DNA of 14,983 nucleotides. Source: Candidatus Eiseniibacteriota bacterium (GTDB lineage: Bacteria > Eisenbacteria > RBG-16-71-46 > JABDJR01). The notes beneath the pieces were generated by a model. That model saw only the letters and a list, made by a program, of their open reading frames with translations, was not told the DNA's origin and made no database searches. Where the stretch lies: contig JABDJR010000693.1 of NCBI GenBank assembly GCA_013003415.1, positions 1 to 14,983 on the forward strand. The letters are read 5' to 3'. The translations under genes and the position numbers were made by a program. This document shows, piece after piece, positions 1 through 6,630 of the stretch (positions within the stretch are counted from its first letter, which is position 1; every line of letters starts with the position of its first letter).

Positions 1-2824
1 CCATTCGCTCGGTTGTAATTTCGTTCCCCGCGCGCAAACGGTAGAAATAGATTCCAGCCGGCGCAGGCACGCCGCGGCTGTTTTTTCCATCCCAGCGGTA
101 GGTGTGGGCTCCGGAATTCAGATGGTCGCGCTCCAAGGTCCGCACCCGCTGTCCCGAGGGATTGAAAACCTCTAGAGATACAAAGTCCTTCTGCTCCAGC
201 TGAAACGAAATCGTGGTTTCGGAACGGAAGGGGTTGGGTGCGTTCCCCAAGCGGAAAGCGCGGGCTCTTTCGTCAGGAACGGAAGTCACGGTGGCCGCGC
301 TTGCCGTAGTTTGGTACATGCCCTTTCCGTGCGTGGCCGCAATGACCACCTTGTCGACTTCCCGAGTTGCGATGGCATCCACAATCGCGGCTCCGATGAG
401 ATCCGAAGATTCCTGAGTCCACACGGTGTTCGAGCCGTTCACGAAGTAGCTACTGTAGAGCCCCGTCGTTGTTCCGACAAAGAGCAAGGTGAGGGGGCCG
501 GTCGCACCGGGGGGAGTGTAGGAAAGAAACCGGACCGCGCGAACGGAAGGGCCGCCATTCCCGCCCAAGTTGCCTTCGATGGATTGCCAGGAAGTGCCAC
601 CATCCAAGGTCTCAAAGAGGCTATCCACGTAGTAATTCGAGAAAGCGACCACCACGTGCTGATCATCGTTCGGGTCGATGGCGATGCTGGAAACATAGGC
701 TCCGGCCGGGAACCCCTTTCCGGTCCAAATGTCGATGGCCGCGGTTAACGCGGGTGCGGTGGCTGCGTTGTTGATGCGAAAGAGTTTACCCGAGGCGGTC
801 CCGTAATAAAGAATGCCATTTACGGAGTTCGAAACGGTGAGGGCAGAAACGTAATCTCCGGGAGCGGCGTTGGAAAGTGTGTCCCAGTTCTCGCTTGCGG
901 TCCCCGAATTAAAAGAGGGAACCAAAAACGGGTTGGTGTTCCGCCACACCCCGCTGCTTGAAGCGATGTACAAGGTTAGATCGTCGTTGGGATCTACGGT
1001 GAGAGGGTTGATGAAAAGGTAATAGCCACCTCCGGTGGGATCCACGCGTGCCCAGTCAAGAAGCGAGCCGGTATTCGAAAGCGTATATCGATAGGTCACG
1101 CCCCCCTGGGAAGAGACGTAGTAATCCCCATTGATTCCTGAGTGATTCGCGACCGCGCAAAAGCTCCCATCTCCTCCGTAGACCTCGGGCCAACCGGTGG
1201 AGAAGTTTTGCGTGTTGGTCCACACCGTGCCGTTGTCCTGAAGACCGCCAAGCAGGTAGTCGTTTGAGGTGTCCTCGTCGATGGCACAGGTGTAGAACTG
1301 GCTTGTGTGGTAGCCGTTGTTTCTGTTCTCCCACAGAACCTCGTTGGCTCCGGCGTTTGTGGTCTTGTGAACACCACCGTCGCTTGAGGAATAGGCAATA
1401 GTCGACGAACCCGGTTGGAAAACCAAATTGTGAACATCGGCGTGATGCTCGTCCGAACCGGTGGGTTCGTAGAGCCAGCCGCCCATTAAAGTGGCGTTTA
1501 GCTCGGTGGCGAACCCGTCGGTGCTTCGGTGCATCCACACGCCGCCAATGTAGACCGTGTTTTCGTTGGTGGGGTTTACCGTGAGCTGTTGGCAATAGCT
1601 GGAGTAACTTTGAAACGCAGCCGGGTTACCGAACACGTTTTCCAAGCTGTCGATGTTTGAGGAGCGGTCATCCCAGGTGCCAGTTCCATGGTTGTAGTGG
1701 AAGAAGCCCTGAACTCCGTTGGTGTTGTAGTCCGACACCAAGGCATACAACACATCGGGATTGGATGGCGCAACTTCAAGGGCAATACGGCCCGCGCTGA
1801 TCATGGTTGGGGGAGTGATGTTGCTCCAGGTCACTCCGTCCGAAGAGGTGTATACGCCCCACTCCGTTCCCGAGTTGCTACTCAAGCTCGCGAACACACG
1901 ACCGTTACTTCCCACGGCCACGTCCGTATAGCTCGACTGGTTCAGGGGATCATCAATCACCGCAGTCCAACTGGCGCCCCCGTCGACGGAACGGTAAATT
2001 GCGTTCCGGGTTGCCGCATACACTTCCGCTTGAGCCAGGTTGGTGGGGTCGATAGCCACCTGGTGCACATAGGCAAAGTCGGAAGCAATCGCCGGAGTGG
2101 CATCGTCGCACGTGGCAACCAACACGGCCCAGCTTTGCCCTCCGTCTGTGGACTTGTACACACCGTCGCCGCTGTAGGGTGAAGCCGGGAGGCCGGCGGA
2201 ACTGCCCCGCAGCTCACCGGTTCCGTGATACCAGGTGTTCTCTTGGCCGGACCGCGTGTCTTGTGCAATGCACGAAACGCTTTGGTGTTGATTGGTGCCG
2301 GTGGTTTCTATCCAAGTGGCTCCCTGGTCGGTGGATCGCCACATACCCCCGGAAACGCCGCCGGCAAGTAACGTCTGGTAACTCGGGTCAGAGACGTCGA
2401 TCGCCAGCGCGCGCGTGCGGCCGCCAACATTGATGGGGCCCCGCTTGGCCCAACCCGAAACATGACCCGAGGACACGCCTAGGTCTTGAAGCAAGGCCTC
2501 GAAGACCGATCCGTTTCGCTTGGGCATGTTCGCTTCATGTTTACGTTCAAGTTCGGCTATGTCTGGGGGGATGACACCGGTTGCCGGATCAACCAGTCGT
2601 CCAATCTCGAAAAGAAAACGCGCCTCAGGGTTGTCAGGCATCTCAGGAACCGCGTCTGCCGGAGGCACATCGGGGATGACAAAAGTTTGGGTAGGGTCAA
2701 CCTGAGATTGAAGGCTTTTGCGGTGAGCTCGCTCAAGAGATTCGTTTTCGGCGTGAGCGGCAATCGAGAACAAAGAAGTGACCAACACCAAAGCAAGCAT
2801 GCCTCGGATGGACGGCTGAAACAT
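1..2824 (-). CDS. Secreted BNR/sortilin-like beta-propeller protein with C-terminal FlgD-Ig/T9SS-type sorting region (3' end off window)
   Basis: The minus-strand frame stays open from ATG at 2824 to the window edge, 941 codons with no stop in view. A good Shine-Dalgarno (AGGAG) lies 7 bases before the ATG. Residues 1-25 form a signal peptide ending AHA. After a proline-rich stretch, the body starts with a GPINVGGRTRALAIDV motif (residues 129-144) and carries repeated Asp-box/BNR-like motifs: RSTDQGATW (163-171), KSTDGGQSW, RSVDGGASW, TSSDGVTW and ETLDGGTSW. These are the hallmarks of sortilin/VPS10-like seven- to ten-bladed propellers. Residues ~848-941 contain NAPNPFRSETTISFQL and end GIYFYRL, the pattern of FlgD-Ig or type IX secretion (type A) C-terminal domains; probably only a few residues are missing. 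It is likely an exported or surface protein. The ligand or enzyme activity cannot be read from sequence; sialidase activity should not be assumed from the BNR motifs. Confidence 0.88.
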   Translation of the reverse strand, partial: MFQPSIRGMLALVLVTSLFSIAAHAENESLERAHRKSLQSQVDPTQTFVIPDVPPADAVPEMPDNPEARFLFEIGRLVDPATGVIPPDIAELERKHEANMPKRNGSVFEALLQDLGVSSGHVSGWAKRGPINVGGRTRALAIDVSDPSYQTLLAGGVSGGMWRSTDQGATWIETTGTNQHQSVSCIAQDTRSGQENTWYHGTGELRGSSAGLPASPYSGDGVYKSTDGGQSWAVLVATCDDATPAIASDFAYVHQVAIDPTNLAQAEVYAATRNAIYRSVDGGASWTAVIDDPLNQSSYTDVAVGSNGRVFASLSSNSGTEWGVYTSSDGVTWSNITPPTMISAGRIALEVAPSNPDVLYALVSDYNTNGVQGFFHYNHGTGTWDDRSSNIDSLENVFGNPAAFQSYSSYCQQLTVNPTNENTVYIGGVWMHRSTDGFATELNATLMGGWLYEPTGSDEHHADVHNLVFQPGSSTIAYSSSDGGVHKTTNAGANEVLWENRNNGYHTSQFYTCAIDEDTSNDYLLGGLQDNGTVWTNTQNFSTGWPEVYGGDGSFCAVANHSGINGDYYVSSQGGVTYRYTLSNTGSLLDWARVDPTGGGYYLFINPLTVDPNDDLTLYIASSSGVWRNTNPFLVPSFNSGTASENWDTLSNAAPGDYVSALTVSNSVNGILYYGTASGKLFRINNAATAPALTAAIDIWTGKGFPAGAYVSSIAIDPNDDQHVVVAFSNYYVDSLFETLDGGTSWQSIEGNLGGNGGPSVRAVRFLSYTPPGATGPLTLLFVGTTTGLYSSYFVNGSNTVWTQESSDLIGAAIVDAIATREVDKVVIAATHGKGMYQTTASAATVTSVPDERARAFRLGNAPNPFRSETTISFQLEQKDFVSLEVFNPSGQRVRTLERDHLNSGAHTYRWDGKNSRGVPAPAGIYFYRLRAGNEITTERM

Positions 2825-2897
2825 CAAGGGCTCCTTAAGCTATGTTGCACAAAGCGGGGATGGGCGGTGTCCCGAGTCGCGAATCGGAGGCAGCGGC

Positions 2898-2926
2898 AGT
2901 ATAAAGAATGGCGGGAATTCTGTGAA
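2898..2926 (-). promoter_or_regulatory. Sigma70-type promoter for the BNR protein gene
   Basis: Read on the minus strand, TTCACA (2926-2921) is followed after exactly 17 bases by TATACT (2903-2898). Each hexamer matches five of six positions of the consensus. The expected start of transcription near 2890 leaves a leader of about 67 bases before the ATG at 2824. The rest of the 2825-3046 gap shows no gene I can support. Confidence 0.55.
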
Positions 2927-3008
2927 TGGCTAGAACCCAAGCCAGGCAAGGGTTTTAGGCGATGGCCGGAGGAGGGGAGAGAGGCCGACGGGAGGGGGTG
3001 TCGAAGCG

Positions 3009-3033
3009 CCGGTTCTGAAAAGAACGAAACCGG
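3009..3033 (-). terminator. Stem-loop just after the SafE-like gene, possible terminator
   Basis: CCGGTT (3009-3014) and AACCGG (3028-3033) are exact inverted copies separated by 13 bases. A second pairing, TTCT/AGAA, is possible inside the loop. The element sits 13 bases beyond the stop codon of the minus-strand gene ending at 3047. No run of T follows on the minus strand, so it may be an mRNA 3'-end structure rather than a true intrinsic terminator. Confidence 0.3.
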
Positions 3034-3046
3034 TGGCGATCCTCAA

Positions 3047-3769
3047 CTACCAAAAAACGAACGGCCCAACGCTGTAGTGCCCAATCCACCCGAAGGAGGA
3101 CAGCCCCCGGAGCAACAGCTGAGCTCCGATTAGAAAAAGGGCGATGTAGCTGACCCGCTGAATCCATTGAAAGCGTCTGGGATCAAACCGTTGCCCGGCC
3201 AAGCCAACCCCAAAGAGAGCGGGAGTTGTTCCCACTCCAAAAACGCCCATGAAGAGCATTCCAGTAATGGGGTGAGAGGTGCCGGCCGCGGCAAGGGCAA
3301 AAGTGGCGACGGCCCCGCAAGGAAGGAAGCCGTTTGCAAAACCCAGAGCTAAAGACTGCCCACTGTGAGGGAGCGATTGCCCGTGCTGAACCACGTTCTT
3401 GAAAATGGGCGCTCCCCAAGTGGGATGAGAAAGAAAGAGCCGGATGCGCTTCATGCCCAAAACGGTGATGAGAATGAGCGATCCCACCATGGTGGCAAAC
3501 AATCCTTGAACCAGAGGCCCATGGGCGGTCCAACCCGCCAGCGAACCAAGACTTCCAAAGAAAAGACCGATGAGCATATAGCTCACGATCCGCCCGAGAT
3601 TGAACAGAGTTAGGTCGGGAGTGCCACGGCTGTGCTTCGAAGAAAACCCCATGTGGAGCGGGCCACACATGCTCAAGCAGTGGCCGACGCTCATGCCCAA
3701 CCCACCCACGAACATCGCAGCGTAACTCGCGACCATGATGGGTTCGGTTGGGTGACACGATGCGGTCAT
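3047..3769 (-). CDS. TauE/SafE (DsbD-like) family membrane protein, putative cbb3 oxidase assembly/copper handling
   Basis: A 240-residue polytopic membrane protein with about six hydrophobic segments. It shows the two family signatures: GHCLSMCGP (residues 29-37) in the first helix and GFLPCG (147-152) in the fourth, both Cys-bearing pseudo-repeat motifs of the DsbD/UreH-like transmembrane domain. Members annotated 'sulfite exporter TauE/SafE' are frequent neighbours of ccoS/ccoI in cbb3 clusters. Here the gene is divergent from ccoI, so a role in metal or redox handling during oxidase assembly is likely but inferred; sulfite export is not supported. The frame is open back to 3946, but the start at 3769 is preferred because AAGGAGA lies 5 bases upstream and because the extra 59 residues are low-complexity and AT-rich, unlike the family. 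Confidence 0.8.
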   Translation of the reverse strand: MTASCHPTEPIMVASYAAMFVGGLGMSVGHCLSMCGPLHMGFSSKHSRGTPDLTLFNLGRIVSYMLIGLFFGSLGSLAGWTAHGPLVQGLFATMVGSLILITVLGMKRIRLFLSHPTWGAPIFKNVVQHGQSLPHSGQSLALGFANGFLPCGAVATFALAAAGTSHPITGMLFMGVFGVGTTPALFGVGLAGQRFDPRRFQWIQRVSYIALFLIGAQLLLRGLSSFGWIGHYSVGPFVFW

Positions 3770-3774
3770 GCAAA

Positions 3775-3781
3775 TCTCCTT
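3775..3781 (-). promoter_or_regulatory. Ribosome binding site that fixes the SafE-like start
   Basis: Read on the minus strand this is AAGGAGA followed by 5 bases and ATG (3769). No comparable site precedes the more upstream in-frame starts up to 3946, so it decides the N-terminus of this protein. Confidence 0.6.
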
Positions 3782-3972
3782 CGTGCGCATCATAGCGGCG
3801 GGTTGCGGAAAAACATAAACGAACAACTCGATAACCCATATCGAAAAAAAGATGACACCGTTTTTAAAGCGGACCAATTGCATCATGTTTCTGCGCAATA
3901 CATTCAAGCGATGTAACAGAAAGAACTTAACTGCATAACCGCACAAAAACGATTCGAAAGATCCTTTTTGTA

Positions 3973-3999
3973 TTGATAGAGACCTATCTATTCAATCAA
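3973..3999. promoter_or_regulatory. Nested dyads in the ccoI / SafE-like divergent region, candidate operator
   Basis: TTGAT (3973-3977) and ATCAA (3995-3999) form an inverted pair with 17 bases between them. Inside lies a second perfect dyad, GATAG-AGAC-CTATC (3975-3988). The element ends 10 bases before the GTG start of ccoI. TTGAT/ATCAA are the half-sites of FNR/ANR-type oxygen regulators, which often control cbb3 operons. The spacing is wrong, though: FNR needs 4 bases between halves. A different regulator, such as an Rrf2-type protein, would fit the inner dyad equally well. The assignment is inference. Confidence 0.35.
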
Positions 4000-4009
4000 T
4001 GAGGATAAA

Positions 4010-6466
4010 GTGCTCGTCAGTGCGATATTCACCAACGTAGATCGTTCTACCGGACAAAAGACTATGAATATCGCTCTCTCAAAATCAACTGCAAAGATGC
4101 CTGAAGCTCCCGCTCAAGAGCGAGAGTCATGTCTTCATTGCGGATTGAACCTTCCGAGCCATCGGCAGCACGAAGCCTTCTGTTGTTCGGGATGCAGGGC
4201 GGTCTATCACCTCCTCCAAGACCAAGATCTGACGCAGTTTTATGACCTGCGAAAAGGGTCGGGTGTTCCGGCAACCCCACGCGATGAAAACCTGGATTGG
4301 CTGGCTCCTCTTTTGGTTCAAAACACGTCCGATAGCGGCGCACAAAACCTAAGCCTCAGCGTGCAGGGTATTCACTGCGCGGGTTGTGTTTGGTTGCTTC
4401 GAGAAACGTTTCGTAAGCATGCGGGTGGCACCGACATTCGCATCAACCCCACGCGCGGTCGCGTCGACTTGTCTTGGGACAGCACCCAGGGTGCGGTACA
4501 AGACTGGATTCAAGAGCTGGCAGGCTTTGGCTATCACCTCGGCCCTCTCGGTTCCGGTTCTTCACAACAGCTTCGCCCCCTCGCCCTTCGACTCGGAATC
4601 AGCGCCGGGATTGCCGCCCAGGTCATGATGTTCAGCCTCGCTTTTCACTTGGGGCTGGGTGCCGATGGGGGATCGATCTACAACGTCCTAGGCTGGACAA
4701 ACTTTATCCTGGCGATTCTGGCCCTCACAATCGGTGGCTCCTTCTTTATCACCAAAGCTTTTTACGGGCTTCGTCGGGGTGTCGCTTCGATGGATCTCCC
4801 CATTGCCATCGGCATTCTTCTGACCTTCACCGCTTCCACCTGGGCCTATTTCCGGTTCGGTCCAGAGGAAGCCTACTTTGATTCGGTGTGCATCTTCATT
4901 GCGCTCATGCTGACGGGGCGGTGGGTGCAAGAACGGATGCTTGAGCGGAATCGAGCCAGCCTCCGCGACGACCCCGGGCTTGAACATTTGGTGGCCCGCC
5001 GTCAGAAGGCCGACTCCAGTCTTGAAATGGTTCCGGTGACAGAACTTCAAGAGGGTGACCGCGTGATGGTGGTCCCGGGGGATTTGTTTCCCGTGCGCGC
5101 CGAGATCGAACACGACGCCACCATCTCTCTCGACTGGATTAACGGAGAATCCGCACCCAAGACGGAACCCGCCCAGAGCGTGGTTCCGGCCGGAGCCTTC
5201 AACGTGGGATCAGAAGCCATTGCTGCGATCTCGAAAGAAGACTTCAAGAACTCGGGATTGACGGAGTTACTTTCCGAAGCCACGCAAACCGCCGATTCCG
5301 GACAGGGATCCTGGGCACGTCTGAGTCAGATCTATGTGCTGGCCGTCTTAAGCCTGAGCATTCTTGGGTTCTGGCTCTACCTCAATGACGGTGTGGAGGC
5401 CGCGACAAAGACCGCGGTATCCATCCTGGTGATTACCTGTCCCTGCGCCATTGGTTTGGCGATTCCTTTAGCTGCAGAAATGGTTCTGCACCGGCTACGC
5501 CAGCGAGGTGTCTTCGTACGCAGTGCCGACTTTCTTGATCGTGCCTTTGGCATCCGACAAGTTGTTTTTGACAAGACCGGCACCTTGACTCTGGGGCGTC
5601 TCGATATCACAGAAGACACCAAGCTCGCGTTAAGCGGACTGACCGCGGACCAGCGAGCGGTGCTTGCCACCATGACAAGCTTTAGCAACCACCCTAAGAG
5701 CCGAGCCATTCACCGCGCGATCGATGAGCCCACCCTTCCCCTGAACTCCATTCGCGTTTCTGAATTTCCGGGATCCGGGCCTCTGTTGGCGCACGATGGT
5801 AAGACCTACCGCTTTGGTCACGGAGCCTTTGCTTTGGACGATGACCGGGGCGGATCTGCGGAAACCGTCTTCAGCATGGACCGTGAGCGGCTTTTGAATG
5901 TGAGCTTTGAAGAATCTCTCAAAGTCGATGCGGTTCATGCGATCGATCTTCTTCGCAATCAGAACATGGTCACCTACCTCCTGAGCGGGGATCACGAAGA
6001 GAAGGTGCAAGAAGCCGCAGAACGCCTGGGTATTCCTAAGACCCGCCAGTTCGGAGCCATGAAGCCCGAGGACAAGGCGCGTTGGGTCCGCGAGATCAAC
6101 GACAAGAACACACTCATGGTGGGTGACGGCATCAACGATGCCCCCGGCTTTGCCGAAGCCCACTGCACGGCAACTCCCGCCATCGACCAGCCCTTTCTTC
6201 CCGCAAGAGCCGACTTCTATCTGTTAGGAGATCGCCTCAGCGGAATCAGCCTTGCTTTGCACGCAGCCAAGCGGTTTCGACAACTGGTCACCGGCAGTTT
6301 GATCACCTTTGTGGCGTACAACGTGGTTGCGATCACGCTTTGTTTCATGGGGCTTGTGAATCCTTTGGCTGCGGCCATTCTGATGCCACTGAGCTCTCTT
6401 GCTGTTTTATCCATCACTCTATTCCGATTAAGGGAGAACACCTATCCATGGAAGCTCTCATTCTGA
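4010..6466 (+). CDS. ccoI: CcoI/FixI copper-transporting P1B-type ATPase for cbb3 oxidase assembly
   Basis: This 818-residue protein moves copper across the inner membrane to supply the CuB site of the oxidase. Domains in order: an N-terminal Cys cluster (C41xxC44, then C58-C59xxC62) as in the putative metal-binding domain of CcoI-type ATPases; an HMA domain with GIHCAGC (120-126); membrane helices from ~195; an actuator domain; CPC in the transport helix (477-479); phosphorylation motif DKTGT (Asp521); the HP motif of P1B pumps (561-562); GDGINDAP hinge (705-712). The actuator loop reads NGE (378-380) rather than the usual TGE. The GTG start at 4010 has GAGG 5 bases upstream; an ATG at 4064 is possible but lacks a good site. 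It opens the operon and overlaps ccoS by 19 bases. Confidence 0.95.
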   Translation: MLVSAIFTNVDRSTGQKTMNIALSKSTAKMPEAPAQERESCLHCGLNLPSHRQHEAFCCSGCRAVYHLLQDQDLTQFYDLRKGSGVPATPRDENLDWLAPLLVQNTSDSGAQNLSLSVQGIHCAGCVWLLRETFRKHAGGTDIRINPTRGRVDLSWDSTQGAVQDWIQELAGFGYHLGPLGSGSSQQLRPLALRLGISAGIAAQVMMFSLAFHLGLGADGGSIYNVLGWTNFILAILALTIGGSFFITKAFYGLRRGVASMDLPIAIGILLTFTASTWAYFRFGPEEAYFDSVCIFIALMLTGRWVQERMLERNRASLRDDPGLEHLVARRQKADSSLEMVPVTELQEGDRVMVVPGDLFPVRAEIEHDATISLDWINGESAPKTEPAQSVVPAGAFNVGSEAIAAISKEDFKNSGLTELLSEATQTADSGQGSWARLSQIYVLAVLSLSILGFWLYLNDGVEAATKTAVSILVITCPCAIGLAIPLAAEMVLHRLRQRGVFVRSADFLDRAFGIRQVVFDKTGTLTLGRLDITEDTKLALSGLTADQRAVLATMTSFSNHPKSRAIHRAIDEPTLPLNSIRVSEFPGSGPLLAHDGKTYRFGHGAFALDDDRGGSAETVFSMDRERLLNVSFEESLKVDAVHAIDLLRNQNMVTYLLSGDHEEKVQEAAERLGIPKTRQFGAMKPEDKARWVREINDKNTLMVGDGINDAPGFAEAHCTATPAIDQPFLPARADFYLLGDRLSGISLALHAAKRFRQLVTGSLITFVAYNVVAITLCFMGLVNPLAAAILMPLSSLAVLSITLFRLRENTYPWKLSF

Positions 6467-6630
6467 CCCTGTTCATTAGCCTCGTGCTTGTGTTTTTGGG
6501 CGTCATTCTTTTAGCAGTGTTGGTTTGGCGCGGTCACCTGGAACACGGGGATGGACTTTCCCTGTTGCCGCTCGAAAAGGACGGGACTTCGACGACAGAA
6601 GAGTCACCGTCTAAGCAAAGGAGGTCATGA
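6448..6630 (+). CDS. ccoS: CcoS, small membrane protein for cbb3 oxidase maturation
   Basis: A 60-residue protein with one N-terminal transmembrane helix (residues ~3-27), then a Trp-Arg boundary and a short acidic/polar tail containing LSLLPLEKDG. This is the layout of CcoS/FixS, which is needed for cofactor insertion into the cbb3 catalytic subunit. The start at 6448 is chosen because it begins directly with the helix, overlaps the end of ccoI by 19 bases, and has GGGAGA about 11 bases upstream. A longer in-frame version beginning at 6340 would lie entirely inside ccoI and add a sequence unlike the family. The stop codon overlaps the ATG of ccoNO (ATGA). Confidence 0.85.
   Translation: MEALILTLFISLVLVFLGVILLAVLVWRGHLEHGDGLSLLPLEKDGTSTTEESPSKQRRS

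Noticed and set aside
1056..2268. Several minus-strand frames of 100-180 codons inside the first gene
   Set aside because: They are alternate-frame readings of the continuous 941-codon propeller frame, which carries the signal peptide, the repeated Asp-box motifs and the sorting tail.
1688..3133. Plus-strand frames at 1688-2182 and 2486-3133
   Set aside because: They are antisense to the propeller gene or its promoter and lack ribosome sites, domains and plausible composition.
3047..3769. Annotation as a sulfite exporter
   Set aside because: The paired Cys motifs and cbb3 context point to the DsbD/UreH-like branch used in oxidase maturation. Nothing indicates sulfite or taurine metabolism nearby.
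3770..3946. A 59-residue N-terminal extension of the SafE-like protein
   Set aside because: The strong AAGGAGA site belongs to the ATG at 3769. The extension is AT-rich, has no good ribosome site, and would place an unusual extra segment before the conserved first helix.
3973..3999. A canonical FNR/ANR box upstream of ccoI
   Set aside because: Both half-sites exist but are 17 bases apart instead of 4, so the known recognition rule is not met. It is kept only as an unspecified dyad.
6340..6447. A longer version of ccoS starting at 6340
   Set aside because: The extra 36 residues lie inside ccoI in another frame, are Cys/His-rich, and do not resemble the start of CcoS proteins.
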